From Manis javanica (Eukaryota > Chordata > Mammalia > Pholidota > Manidae), in contig NC_133162.1 in assembly GCF_040802235.1 (NCBI RefSeq), positions 1,319,501-1,383,500 on the forward strand: a stretch of DNA of 64,000 nucleotides, in the 5' to 3' direction. Position numbers and translations under genes: made by a program. Below are positions 1 to 13,008 of this stretch, in pieces (position 1 is the first letter of the stretch; the number at the start of each line of letters is the position of its first letter). Under the pieces are notes generated by a model. The model worked only from the letters and a program-made list of their open reading frames with translations, searched no databases and was not told the origin of the DNA.

Positions 1-590
1 CATCCCCCTGCACGAGCCAGCCCCTTGGGACCTGGGGCAGCTGCGCCTGAGCTGACCCCAAGGAGGGCAGGCTGCTCAGCAGGCAGCTTTTAGGGTCAGT
101 GGTAGGCCCGGGGAGGCCACACACTGCCCCCATCAAAGTGGGACTTTTCTGGCAGGCCTTCAGCTCAGTGACCCTGAGTCCTTGTTCCTTCTCCACTGCA
201 TTGAATCCAGCACATCCCCCTTTTTAAGGCAGGTCCTGAGACTGGATGCGTGAGAACCAGGCCTCCCCGAGGCGGCATGACTTACTTTTCCATAAGCACT
301 TGTGACCATTGTCACTTCACAGGCAGGTGTGTGAAGGGGTCGGGTGGTCCCGCACCTGCCCTGGGAGTGCCTGGAGGAGCGCAGAACCACCCCCAGGATG
401 CCGACTTCCAAACCGCTCCACAGGGACCCCCGGTGTCCTGTATACCCCCACGCCCCACTGCCATCACCTCCTTGCCCCTAGCGACCATGGATCCACCCAG
501 CCTATAGTTCTATCGTTCCCAGGAGGCCACGGGACTGGGGCCCTGCAGCGGGTGAGCCCTGGACACAGGGGCCTCATGCTTGCTCTCCAG
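1..590. other. Non-coding sequence, nothing recognised
   Basis: GC-moderate unique-looking sequence. Short overlapping ORFs on both strands resemble no known protein and carry no plausible exon signals. Confidence 0.5.
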
Positions 591-930
591 CACAGACGCT
601 GCAGCTGTTTAGTGGCCATCCCCAAAAAGACATCTGGGTGGCTTCTAGTTTTTGGCTATTATAAATAACACAGTTATAAACATTCACGGACAGGTTGTTG
701 TGTCAATGTAAGTTTTTGTTTCTCTTATATGAATGCCTAGAAGTGAAATTTCTGGGTCAAACTGTAGTTGAGTGTTTTGTTATTTAAGAAACTGTCAGGC
801 TGCTTTCAGGAAGCCTGTGCTAATGCTGAGGGGTCGCTTCTCTGCGTCCGTGCCAGCATTTGGTGCTGTCGCTATTTTGTGTTTTTGCCGCTTTGGTAGG
901 TGCATATCTCGTGGTGTTCCGTGGCGCTTC
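591..930 (-). repeat. Old antisense L1 fragment (ORF2 3' part)
   Basis: Reads as the reverse complement of an L1 ORF2 tail. 'tttttggctattataaataaca' is followed by 'ataaacattcacgg', then 'gaatgcctagaagtgaaatttctgggtcaaa' and 'aagaaactgtcaggctgctttc'. These phrases appear in this order in antisense L1M copies. It is about as diverged as other ancient L1 copies here. Confidence 0.75.
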
Positions 931-3900
931 CCTGTGGCTAGTGACACGGCTCCTCCCCTGCTCACCTGCCTTGCATGCATCCTCTCCCCATGGCTGAAGA
1001 GCGCAGGCTTTTCTGAGGGCTGTTTCCGTCTGTACCCGTGGGGTTCCTGAGCCGCCAGCTTCCTCAGCTCCTTCTCTGGGATGTGTGAGTTCAAACCAAA
1101 GCCCGGCTCGCTTGCTGCCGTGTCCTCTGGGGTCTCGGGGTCCCCCGCCAGCCTGCTTTCCTCGCCCACCTGTTGGAGCCTTCCTGTGTTTGTTTCGGAT
1201 CCGACATCCGGTTTTATTACATGAATGGGAGTTTCAGGGGAAAGTGTGTCTACCCCACCCTCCTGGGGGCAGAAGTCCCGCCGCAACTTCCTGATCAAAG
1301 AAACTCTTACACTTGTTTTTGCCAGTATTTCATTTAAATCACAGTGCGATTTAAAATCTGCCAGCCCACTTCTCAGGATAGAAGGGGGACTTACGTTAAA
1401 TGATTAGTAGCCATCCCCGTTTGAGGACAGGGCCACCACCTCCAGGACTTGCCTGAAGGGCCATCTTGGGGGAAGACACGTTCTGTATAAGCCACTGTGT
1501 GGTTCCGAGTGCCCGATTTAGTCCAGGAAGGAAGGCTTAGGTCACATTAACACCGAGACGTCCCTTTTGATATGCAAGAATTGGCAGCAGCTATGACTTT
1601 TTAAAGGACTGTAAGTGTTTCCAGGTGGGAGCATTTTGACACCAACAGAACTAAAATTCTGGTCAAAAGGATTCCAGGTTTATGCACAGCTTTGCTTCTA
1701 CTGAGCCAGTCGCCTGACCCATCACGGTCTAAAACTGAAGCCATGTAGCAACCAGATTTCCAGCCCAGGAAAGGATCTCGGGGATGCCAGCCAAACCCCT
1801 GGTTCTTCAGAGGAGCCCAGAGCCCAGACGGAGTGCGGCCCCCAGGGGTGCAGCCCTGCCTCCGGCCCAACCTGGCCTCCCCGCGGCAGGCGGCCCACCG
1901 CTGCTAGGTTCTCCCAGCCGGTGAAAGCCGAGCTTGCGAGTCTCAGGATCAGTGAGAGCGCTCGGGGCGCCGGCAGCTTAGACCCCAGCAGCCCTGTGTC
2001 TGTCTAAGCTGTAACAGAAGCCTCAACCGTCAAACCCTTTCCAAACGACTCAGCTGTGCCCCAGAACGGAGCTCAGTGGTGTTGAAAGGAGTGCGAGAAA
2101 ATTAGCCCTGACAACGTAAAATTCATAGTCTCTGGCATCCAATCAGAAATCACCAGGCTGTCAATTGTTTCTTGATAAAAGTAGGAAAAAAAATTTACCA
2201 GGCATGCAAAGTAGGGAAACGGGGCTCACAATGAGGAGGGAAAAAAAAAACAATCAATGGGAGTAAAGCGTGATGTAGACCCGGAACTACAGAGCAGGCG
2301 ATAAAGCAGCTGGTGTCGGTGCGCTGGATGCGGTCAGGGAGGCGGAGGAAGGAAGGCGTGTTAGGAGGAGACACGGAAACCTTTCAGAAGATCTAAACCA
2401 ATGATTTGGAGGTTAAAATACATCTGCGGCAAGGAACACATGGGGTGGTATTAACATCAGAAAGACGCACTGCAAGAGACTTAGTGGACCTGACGCAGAG
2501 TGCAGAACTATCTAAAATAAAATAGATTTGAAACCCACTGTCATCTATTTTAAAAATATGTCAGCAACCTCTTCTTCAATAGAAGTTTTACATTATTCCT
2601 TCTTTTTGAAATTCTACCAACCCACAGAATGAGGTGATACGTATCCCCCAATGCGGTATTACTGTTTTTCTTGAAGGCCCTTAATCAATCATCCTGTCAC
2701 ATCTTTACACATAATAAAATGTATATATAAATGGAAATTTAATTGTGTGGCACTGTGACTTTAGGACTGGGGTTATAAAACTGTCTCTAGATTGAGTTAT
2801 CATTGCAATTACGGCTATAGAACTGGTTCAAATAGCACAACTATATTAAAAATTCTGATAAATTGTTAAATATAAAAAGTAAAATTGTGTTAGAAACACA
2901 TCTCTGGATAAGCTGGGCCAGGGGGCTGCTGGTAGTAAAGGCTTCGCCTTCTCCTGTGTCCACGCCCCGGCGGCCCCTACCGGGGATGAAGCGCCAGGAG
3001 GTGTCCCGGTGGGAGCAGGCGGGAAGTGGCGCCTCAGCCAGGTCGGTTTTCAGACAGCATTTCTGGGGCTGGCGGTCATTTCTGGTTTCTGGGAGGGCCT
3101 GATGAGAGCCGACCCCGGGCACACGCCTCACTGCTCGGGGACCACCGCAGGGCCTAAGGAACTGGCCTTCAGGGTGAGTGTCTTACGTCACGGCCCAGAA
3201 TACAGGCGTGGAGGGCAGAAGGAAAACCCGCTGTCTGCCCTGGTCCCTTCTGGGCAGCGGACCTCCTTGGGGCTGGGCAGCGGGGCCCAGCAGGAGGCAT
3301 GTCCCTAGCTGCTGTGTTTTTATGCCACCCTGGGGGCAACCATGGACAGCCCCAGAAAGGGTGCCCAGAGACTCCAGAAGCCTCGGCCGGCTACCCGCAA
3401 GGGGAAGGCCAGGTCCCTGAACAGGGGTCAGGGCTGCAAGGAGCGAGAGAGGGGTCCTGGGTGAGCTCTCCTGAGTCCCTCCTGGAGCTGGGAGTCCGCG
3501 TGACCGGCGGAACTGACCTCTATGATGTGGGGATCCTCGTTTGCAAGGAATGGCCACTCCTGGGGAACCTGGCGGGCCCGAGGGCCAACCTGCAACGCCT
3601 GACACCCAGGAGCTTCGGCTCCGCCTTGTCGTCAGAACCTGGGGGCACTGCCCCTGAGCCAGGCTTACCCCCGAAACCCAGGCCAGGGAATGGCACCTCA
3701 GCATAAGTGGCATCTGGTTCTTGTCACACTGGCTTATTACATTCATTGCCTCCATATAGAAAGATTTTAAATTAAATGATTTACAAAAACTCCACCTTTG
3801 TATTCATTCACAGCTTCTCTGGCTCTAAATCCTGATGTGGGGCTCAAAGCATGACATTTGGGGTGTGCCTCCCCCCCGAGGATGGTGGCTGTGGTCTGGG

Positions 3901-4100
3901 GTTGCCGCTCAGCTCAGGACCCCTCAGGACGCCTTCGCTGAGAATGGGACTCAGCTGCTGAGCCTGCAGCACAAGCCGAGACCAAGACCACAAGGACCCA
4001 AGCAGGGCAGACCTAACTCAGAGGAAGGGGCTAGGGAGGTTCAGGCCTTTTCTCCTCATCCTCCTGGTGGAAATGAATAAAACACAGTCACTCTAAATGA
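931..4100. other. Intergenic sequence, no gene recognised
   Basis: Contains GC-rich stretches at 930-2000 and 2930-3700 and an A/T-rich interval around 2150-2880. No ORF resembles a known protein and no repeat family could be named confidently. The A/T-rich interval could hold conserved non-coding sequence, but that cannot be judged from one species. Confidence 0.5.
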
Positions 4101-4102
4101 GT

Positions 4103-4195
4103 AACCAGATAGATGACAGATGGCTGGGTAGACAGGTGACAGAGGGACAGACAAATGATAGTAGAGAGGCAGACGAACAGGCAGACAAAGGCAGC
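4103..4195. repeat. Degenerate GATA/GACA simple repeat
   Basis: Repeated GATAGAT-, GACAG- and GGCAGAC-like steps show an eroded tetranucleotide array of about 90 bases. Confidence 0.65.
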
Positions 4196-4257
4196 CTTCT
4201 TGTCCCCCTGAATCACAGCAATCCTTCCAGGTCTCCTGCAAGTTGAACTAAGGTCTG

Positions 4258-4974
4258 GGTGGGGGTGGGGGTGCCCGCTTCAGGGATTTTTTTCTTATCA
4301 CTGAGCGGTTACAGCAGCGCGTCATGGGCACGTGACGCTGAGAAGCGAGTCTGCCCGTGTGTTCTTGTCCCTGTGCTGGTCCCCTGCATGCCAGGAGACG
4401 CTGCCCTGCCCGCTGGGGCCCCTGGGAAGCTTGCTGTCAGCTCACCAAAACCAGGAACAAAAGCGGAAGGCTTGCTGATCCCAGCGGCCGGTCCTGAACA
4501 GGGTGTGGGAGCGCAGGGCCAAGAGCCAGCAGGGCGGCCTGAAGGCGGGGGTGGGACCGGGGGACCTGCACGGCCAACTGCCCTCTTAGCTGAAGATGGG
4601 GAATGAGGACAAGGCCGAGCGCAGTCCACAAACCGTGCCGATGCTCAGCGGCAGCGTGTCCTCACCTGATTTGTGATAAAGGGACACACGGTGCATGAGG
4701 CGGATGCTTTCCCGCTAACGGGGCTGGGTTACCCGCACGTCCATGGGAGTGGGAGACATACCTTGCCTCCCGCCTCACAGCACAGGCAGAGAACCATTTC
4801 CCAGTGGTTGCATTTATAAATGTGAAATGCAGTCCTCTAAAGGGAGCCTAGAGGATCCTCATGGCCTTGGAAATGGACACAGAAAATATGACCTGCCAGG
4901 GGCGCATGGCTGACTGGACTTCATGGAACTGTCACTGGTCAAAGGACAAGGGAAGTGAAGGCCAGCCACGGGAC
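4258..4974. other. Non-coding sequence, nothing recognised
   Basis: Begins with a short GGGGGT-type run at 4258-4272, then unique GC-moderate sequence. No gene or repeat family was recognised. Confidence 0.45.
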
Positions 4975-5230
4975 CAGGGAAGCCGTCTGGACACACATCT
5001 CATGAAGATTGTGTCCAGACATGTCAGAACTATAAACAACCAGAAGAAAGACAGACCACCCAGTGGGAAACGGGCAGAAGAGCTGAGCAGGCACCTCACA
5101 CGGGACGAGCAGCTGGCCATGGCTCAGGATGGCACCATGGTTATGCAACAGCAGGCCGCAAGGCCTCTCCACTCTGTGCAGCCAGGCCGCTGTGCCCCCG
5201 TGGCTGGGCAGCAATCACATCCTGCAGCTG
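4975..5230 (+). repeat. Very degenerate L1 ORF2 fragment
   Basis: The run 'aacgggcagaagagctgagcaggcacctcac' with 'gacgagcagctggccatggc' resembles the L1 ORF2 segment encoding the 'KNDLNRHFTKEDIQMAN'-type stretch. Its divergence suggests an ancient element. Alternatively the match is chance. Confidence 0.35.
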
Positions 5231-7239
5231 GTGACCTTGCCAGCCTCGCGGTCCACAGCCAGAACCCCACTGAAGCCTTGATCAGACCCCCAGGGTCCCT
5301 TCTGTGCAGCCCTCACCCTGGTCCTGGCCCCATGCCTTGCAAGCCACTTCTGTCTGGGGCTCCTGTCCAGCTCTGCACTCGGCCTCACTGCACTGTGGCC
5401 TGAAGTGGAATTCAGTGGCCCTTTGTTCATGGAAGACGTTTCAGAAGTGGTGTGCTGCACACATAATTTAGGGGAAATGCTGTAAGGTTGGTAATGCGTG
5501 TTCTCAGTCAGGAGTGGAAAAAAACAGTGTAGGTGTCTACTTGAGAGGGGCTCGTTTATAGCGCACTGGGGGTGACTGAAGGCGGGAACTGGGGAAGGGC
5601 CAGAGGACATCAGCAAAAGGTGGGGTGGGCTGACCCCAGCCCTGAGCTCTGCCTGTGTCGGTGTGGACGCAGCTGCTGGCAGCTGTAACTGACCTGCCGT
5701 TTGCTTGGAAGGTCCTGGAACTTCCTGCCCTTGGCATGGCTCCCCTTTTCAGAATTTATCCCATTCAATTTGATTCTATCTTGATTAACCAATATCTATT
5801 GCATATCCATCAGTTAAAAATACTTATAGTTATAAAGTGCTTTTCTTAGCGAGATTTTTGTGGACGCATTGTTACTGCAAATCTGAAACTTTCAGCTCTC
5901 TGCCATTTTATCCTGGAAATAACTTAATTAGAGCATGTTTTTAAATATAAGATGTCTTAGAAACAGGCCTGCTCCGTCCAGTGGGGCAAGCTGTACTGGC
6001 TTGGGGAAGAGGGCCAGGGGTCACGCCGGGAACACGCAGCGGGCTGGGCAGACATGAAGTGCCTGGTACTGTCCGCATCCTGATCCGGAATCCACGACTA
6101 TGTCATGTCACATGACAAAAGGGAGTCTGCAAACGTGACAGACTGAGGGCCCTGGAATGGGGACAGGACCCTGACCGTCCCTGTGGTCCAGTCTAACTGT
6201 GTGAGTCCAGCAAGAGAGGCTTTCCAGCTGAGAAGGACCCGGCCTGCCCAGAGGGGGAGGAAGGCAGCCCCGGCCGGGAGGAGCAGAGCCTGGCGATCAG
6301 ACAGCCTTCAGGCCGCACGACGCGAGGACACCAGGAAGATGGGCAGTCACCCAGCCACAAGAAGCGCCATTCCCTGACCACCCAGAGACCAAGGAGACGC
6401 AGTGGTCTCCGGAGGGGATGGCCTGCCCCGCTCTGGTTCTTGCCTGCCCGGCATGTGGCTGGAGAGACAGGACAACCAGCTGGGGTCGTCGTACGCCGCG
6501 GGATCTGTGGCCATGCATTTTTGTCAGTGACAGAAAATGGGCACAGATGACAGCATAACACGGGAAGCAGCTCTGGGGTGGGGCCTGCCCCACGGGAGGG
6601 CCCACCTGTGAACCAGCGGTGCAGGTGCTTAGCCACCCAGTGGGGTGTCTCTACGGGGCCACGGATGCAGGGGCAGGTGACGGGCTGGGTCAGGCCCTGG
6701 GGAGGGGCCACCTCGTCCCGCGCCTTCCCGGGCCGCAGGCGCCTGCCCCACTGGATGCAGGACTCAGTGGGCCGGACGGCCAGAACGCCAGCCTCTGATG
6801 GGCAGCTGGGCTGGCGCAGTGACTTGGTGGCCTGTGATTAAACCTCAGTCCCTAAGGCCCAGTGGTGAGAGTGGCAGCAGAAAATGGACCTGCTCTGTCA
6901 CCCTCTGAGATGCTTGGACTGAGGCGCCCAGAAATGGGTTTGGAGAAAGGTAGCAAATTTACTTTAATGGAAAAATAGTTTCACTAGTCTAAATCATGTA
7001 GTGTTGCTAAACAGAAAAAGACCCAATCACGTGAATGGCTAGATGACGGAGAAAGAGTCCACAGTTCAGAATCGGATGCTATATTACATGCAAGACTATT
7101 AAACATTATAGCCAATGGTAAGGGGCAGAATGTTACTCATAAACATTGGGAATACTGCCTTTCTGACATAAAGTTCTAAATGGATTAAGAGAATTAAGGG
7201 TGAGAAATCAAAGCATTAAAACTAGCAGGGGAAACAAAA
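5231..7239. other. Intergenic sequence, no gene recognised
   Basis: Mixed-composition sequence with an A/T-rich part at 5740-5960 and a GC-rich part at 6000-6840. No coding exon or named repeat was identified. Confidence 0.45.
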
Positions 7240-7480
7240 ATGAGCATTTCTTAAACCTCTGGAGAGAGAGGCTTTTCTAGGCTCAAAGAAGATGAAAGGA
7301 AAAAAATCAATAGATCCAACACATTAAATAAAATATCACGTCTCTTTATTACAAATGTCATGCAATTAAGGAGCTAGAAATAATTTGAAACAATATTTGC
7401 AGTAAATACAATAAAAAAGTTAATGCCTTTACTATATTAGGAGATTGTGAAATTACTAATAAAACACAAGGGGCTCTCAG
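7240..7480 (+). repeat. Possible L1 ORF2 fragment
   Basis: The stretch around 7370-7440, with 'caatatttgcagtaaatac' and 'aaagttaatgcctttactatat', resembles the L1 segment that reads 'AAATATTTGC..GGGTTAATATCC'. The match is partial and the element type is uncertain. Confidence 0.35.
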
Positions 7481-8389
7481 GGCCTGTGGGTAACCAACGA
7501 GATCATTTACTAACAAGGGAAAAAGAGTGATTTCACAACCATGAGGAAATCTCTTCTGCGTAAGACGCAGAAATCATAAGGGGATGTCCCTCCCATTCAG
7601 AAAATGAGAACAGATTCGCATAATCTACAAAATCATGTCTGCCCTGAGCCCATTAATGAGCTGAGGTCCTGAGGCCACTAAACAAGGGGGCCACACTCCA
7701 GATGGTGATCAGTCGGGGGCAGGCAGGCACGTGAGCTGGTCCGCCTGCGGCAGAACCCGGGGCACGGTAGGGTGGGGATCAGCGTGGGACCCGGGAGCCC
7801 AGCCCTCCCCCTTCCCGCAGGAGCTGGGGAAAGAGCCCTGCCTCCCGGTGAGAGCACAAGCCCAGAGGCCTGCCTGTGAGAGGAGGGAGGTTGTCAGGCT
7901 CAGCATCCGCCGGGACAGGGCAGAGCTGCCATGGGTGGGAGCAGGCGGGTACTCCGGGGGCCAGCCCCCAAGTGCAGGCACAAACGCCTGGTCTAATCCA
8001 GAGCTGGACTGGAAGGATCGAGACCCCCGTCCCCAAAACAGGTCTCACACTGAATAACCAGCAGCAACGGTCTACACTGGGTGAGGGGCTGGGGCGCAGA
8101 AGGGGACTTCTGGGTGCAGGTGTGCTGGGAGGGGGCGGGAACCCAACAAACACTGCAGGATCCCAGGCTCACTGAGCACAGCATATTGGCAGCCCACCTC
8201 TGGGGGAACCAGAACCCCAGGGACTGGGGTGGTGACAGAAACAGCAAAGCCCCAACCCAGTTCAGCTACCGCTGGGATCAATGCAGACTCACACACTGAC
8301 ACGAGAAGAGATGTGCTCACTTCTGCGCGGGAATGTTGTTTTCCTCGGCCTCTACTGCTCTTCTACAGAGTCTGACATGCAATGAAAAA
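7481..8389. other. Intergenic sequence, nothing recognised
   Basis: GC-rich after 7690. Several overlapping ORFs on both strands have no resemblance to known proteins. Confidence 0.45.
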
Positions 8390-9139
8390 TTTGGGACACA
8401 GTAAAAAGCACGGAAAACTGCCCACTGTCAGCAAAGAAAGCAACTGAATGAACTAGATCCAGAGATGCTGAGCTGTGTCTACCGGACAGAGCGGTGAGGT
8501 CGCTATGGCCAACATGCTTAAGGGCCCAGCGGGAAAGGTGCGTATCACAGAGGAAGAGATGAAGCCCTGGAGCAGAGGCACCGGGGCCACACAAAGGCTC
8601 AAAAGGGGACGTCAGAAATGACAAACGTGGTGTCAGAGGCGAAGAACCGCTTGTCTCATCAGAGGAGCTGACACAGCTCAGGAAAGACTCAGTGGTTGTG
8701 AAAACAGGTCAATACAAATTAGCCAATATGAATCCAAGAAAGAAAGAAAAGAAAACAGAATTTTAGTGTCAGCAATACTGAGCTGCCTAACACAGGGGCA
8801 AGTGGAGTCCCCGAGGAAAGAGAGAGAGTGGAGAGAAGAGATGCATGAAGAAATAAAATGACAGAATGGTTCAAAATGAATGAAACACAACAAACCACAG
8901 ATTCAAGGAGCTTTGAGACCTTCAAACAGGGAAACACCCAGACATAACATAGCCCAACAAACAAACACCAAGGGAAAGAGAAGCCAGGACAGGAGCCGGG
9001 GTGGGTGGGCAGCACGCCCCTCGGACGGGTGCAGGTGAGGGGGTGGCCGGAGCGCATGGCACTGGAGGGTCACAACAAGCATGTGAAGCTGGTCCGGCCA
9101 GAATTCCAGGCTCTGCAAAAATGACTTCAAAGATGAAGG
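8390..9139 (+). repeat. Old L1M, ORF1 part (5' half of an interrupted element)
   Basis: Phrases such as 'ggggcaagtggagtccccgaggaaag' and 'gagatgcatgaagaaataaaatgac' follow the L1 ORF1 RNA-binding segment. The part ending 'acttcaaagatgaagg' corresponds to the end of ORF1. The element resumes at 9855 with the next ORF1 phrase, so the intervening 715 bases are an insertion. Confidence 0.6.
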
Positions 9140-9854
9140 CGTTACCACCTCATACCCATTAGAATGGCTACTATAAAAATGTTTAATAAATTTTAAAAAA
9201 AAACAGAAAATGGTAAATGAAAATGTAGGTAAGTTGGAGCCCGTGTGCACTCATGGTGGGCATGTATGGTGCTGCAGCTGCCTCAGAAAACAGTCAGCTG
9301 TTCCTCAGTTCGACATGGTTACCCTGTGACCTGGCAGTGCCAACCCTACGTATAATATACCCAAGAGAAAAAAAAAAAAGAAAATGTCCACACGAAGTCC
9401 AAGACAGCATTACTTACAACAGAAAAAGTGGAGACAACCCGAATGTCTGTGAGCTGACACATGGATGAATAAAACACGGCAGAGCCACACGGTGGGCAAT
9501 TATTCAGCAATAAAAGGACCGAAGTTCTGGCCCGTGATCCAACAAGATGGCCCTTGAAGATGTGACGCTGAGGGAAAGAAACCAGACATAAAGGTCAATT
9601 CCATATCATTCCATTTACATGAAAGGTCCGGAATACACAGCTACGTGGAGAGACAAAGTAGATTCATGGCTGTCGTGGGCTAGGGACAAGGGCGGTGGGG
9701 AGTGGCTGCTAAAGGTATAGGGTTTCTTGTTGCCGTGACAGAAATGTTCTAAATTTGTAGTGACAGTTGCATAGCTCTGCGAATATACTAAAACCCTGTG
9801 AATTCACACTTTAGGTGGGTGACTGACATATTAATAAAGTTGCTACCAAAAAAA
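9140..9854 (+). mobile_element. 5'-truncated L1 inserted in an older L1
   Basis: Starts with an L1 ORF2 tail ('gttaccacctcatacccattagaatggcta') and runs through the 'gtggacaatattcagcaataaa' and 'agtagattcatggctgtcgtggg' type 3' region. It ends with 'aataaagttgctaccaaaaaaa'. It is flanked by a diverged duplication at 9123-9139 and 9855-9870 that shares the pattern GA.TT.AAA..TGAAGG. This is consistent with target-primed reverse transcription into ORF1 of the surrounding element. Confidence 0.7.
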
Positions 9855-12800
9855 GATTTAAATGTGAAGGAGAAATAAACTCTTTCAGACAAACAGAAGT
9901 TGAGAGGATTTATCACCAGCAGATCTGCAGCACAAGGAAACAGTAAAGGAAGTTCTTGAGGCAGCAGGGACCTTAGCAGGTGGGACACTGGTCTACAGAG
10001 AGAAACTAAAAATAGCCAAAATGCTAAAAATGAGGGTGTATATGTGAAAGACCCATCTTATTTTCAATCCCCTTAAAAGATAACATTCTTCAAAGCAAAC
10101 CTAGTAATAATGCCTTGCACTGTACAACATGTATAGAAGTAAAATATCTGAAAATAATGGGAAAAAATGGGAAAGGGAAAGGGAAAAAGAAGGTCATTAA
10201 TTATATATGAATTGGCATAATATCAAGGACTGTGATAAGCTAAAGATGATCTTGAAACCCCTAAAACAAGCACCAAACATTAAATTAAAGAAGAAGTGTA
10301 ATGAAGAAGCCAACAGCGGGGCTAAACCAGGACCCTGAAAACCACTTAATCCCAAAGGAGGCAGGAAAAGGGAAATAACGAAGAGACACACACAGAAAAT
10401 AAAGAGCAGAAATCTAGATTTGAATCCAACCATGTCACTAAATATTAAATGCAAATGGACTAAACACACAATTTAAGGTAGACATTTTCAGATAAGATTT
10501 TTTGAAAAGACAAACACCAACTTTACATAATATACAAGAAAGTCTCTAAATATAAAGGCATAGGTCAGTTAAAGGTAAAGTAACAGAAGTTATGTCAAGC
10601 AAACTCTAGTTAAAAGAAAGCTGAAGTAATTGCATTAATGTTAGAACATGCAGATTTCAGAGCAAGAAACATTACCAAGGATTAAGAGGGACATTACATA
10701 ATGATAAAGAAGCCTATGAACCAGGAAGATGTAGCAATCCTAAATGTTCATGCATCAAACAACAGAGCTTCAAAAATACAAAAAGCAATAGAAATGCAAA
10801 TAGAAAAAGGAATATTCACCATTATAACTGGAGACTTCAAAACTCACCTCTTCATAAGAGATAAAATAAGTGCAAAAATTAATTAAGTATATAAAAGATT
10901 TCTGTTACTACCAACCAATTTGACACAGTTAACGTTTGTAGGATACACCACCCACCAGCAGCAGAATGGATAGTATTTTCAAGTGCACATAAAACATCCA
11001 TCAAGACAGATCACATGCTATGCAAAAAATAAATCTTACCAAAATTAAAAGAACTGAAATGATTCTAAGTATGTTCTCTGGCAAAAAAAAAATTAAACTA
11101 GAAATATATAGTAGATATAAAAAAAATTAAATATTTGGAAATTTAAAAAGCACTTCTAAATAACCCACAGGTACAAGAAGAGATTATAAGGAAATCAGAA
11201 AACTCTTTTGAACTCAATGAAAATAAAAGCACAGCATACCAGAATTTGTGGGACACAACTAAAGTGGTATGGGGAGGAAAACTTACGACAATAAATACTT
11301 GCACTGGAAAACAAGGCCTCCAGTCACGACGTCATCACAGCCTAAGCTCCCATCTTAAACCACAGGACAGAGAAGAAGTAAATGCAAAGTAGGCAGCATA
11401 GAAATAGGAAAGATGTTAGTAGAAATCAATAAATTTGAAAACAAAACCAGTAAGAGAAATCAATGAAACTAAAAAATGGTGCTTTGAAAATAGCAGTAAT
11501 ATTGAGAAATCTCTGGGAAGATTGATTAGGAAAAAAAAAAAAGAAAAGACCTATTACCAGTATCAGGAATCATGGAGGGGACATCACTGAATATCCTACA
11601 GACAGATAACCTAAGTGAAATGGTCAAATTCCTTGAAAGATACACACTAACAAAGCTCCCTCATAACTCGAGTAGCCTTTCGTCCATTCAAGAAATTGAA
11701 CTGGTGGCAAAAACCTTCCAAGAAAGAAAATCCTAGGCACAGACGCGCACACTGCTGAATCCTACGGGGCCCACAGGGCACAGCTGACAACACATCTACA
11801 TCAACCCCTCCGGAAACACAGAGGAGAGGTGAACACCTCCCAGTTCTTCATGAGACTGACATTATCTGATACCAAAACTAGACAATGATATCACAAGAAA
11901 AGAATAGCCCTCAGTACCACGGATGCAAAGACCCTGACAAAGCCAGCCAATCTATTCAGCAATGTACAGAAAGGACACAGAATGTGATCAAATGGGGAAT
12001 CCATAAGGAATACAAAATCGGTTTAATATTTTAAAAAATGAGTCCATTTAATTCACCATATTATACAGCGAAAAGAACAAACACAATTGTCTCAAAAGAT
12101 GCAGCAAAGTCTTCTGACAGAAATAAAAACTCTAGGAATGAAGGGAAGCCTCCCAACCTGATGAAGGGCCTCTACGAAAACAGAAACAAAACCCTTTGTA
12201 GCTAATGTCACACTTAATAGTGAAAGACAGTGCTTTTCCCCTAAGATAGGGGAACAATGCAGAACACCTATTCTCCCTACTTCTACTCAATACTGAACAA
12301 GAAAAAGAAGTAAAAGACATACCAAATGGAAATAGATGACTTGATCTTCTATACAGAAAATCCCAAAGAATCTATCTAGAACACGGACGTGAGGGTAGCA
12401 CGTTAACAGAATAAAAGGTCAAAAGAGAAAAATCAATTATATTCATCAGTTATATTTCTATGTACTAGCAACAAATTACTCTGTTTCAAAACAGTCTTTG
12501 CAATTTTACAATACACCAAAACAATATGAAATACCTAGGACTAAATCTAACAAAGTATTTACAATATTTGTACACCTAGAGCCACAAGAAATCCATGAGA
12601 GAAACAACTTAAACAAATGGAGACATATACCGTGTTCATGGATCACAAAACTCAGTAGTTAGGATGTTAATTTTCTGCGAATTGAAACATAGATTAAATG
12701 CAATCCCAATCAAAATCCTGGTTGGCCTTTTTTTGTAGAAACTGACAAGCTGTTTCTAAAATAGATAACGGAAAAAGCAATTTAAGATAATAATAAAGTT

Positions 12801-13008
12801 GGAGCTGGAAATCACTGCCTGACTTTCAGCTTACAATGAATCTACAGTAATCAAGACGGTCTGGTATTGGTGTAAGGATACAGATCAATGGAGCAGAATA
12901 GAAAATAGACCATGTATTATCCGCACAATTGATACTTAACAAGGGGCCCAAGAAAATTCATTGGAGAAAAGATGACCTTTTGAACAAATGGTGCTGGAGC
13001 AATTAGAC
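9855..13008 (+). repeat. Old L1M, end of ORF1 through ORF2 (3' half of the interrupted element)
   Basis: Resumes with 'gtgaaggagaaataaac..ttcagacaaacagaag', the ORF1 end. It continues through the endonuclease region ('aaatattaaatgcaaatggactaa' near 10440) and the reverse-transcriptase region (to about 12500). It ends near 'gaacaaatggtgctggagcaatta' at about 12990. The 3' UTR and poly(A) are missing. Stops and indels break every frame and the longest intact piece is only about 60 codons. Confidence 0.8.
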
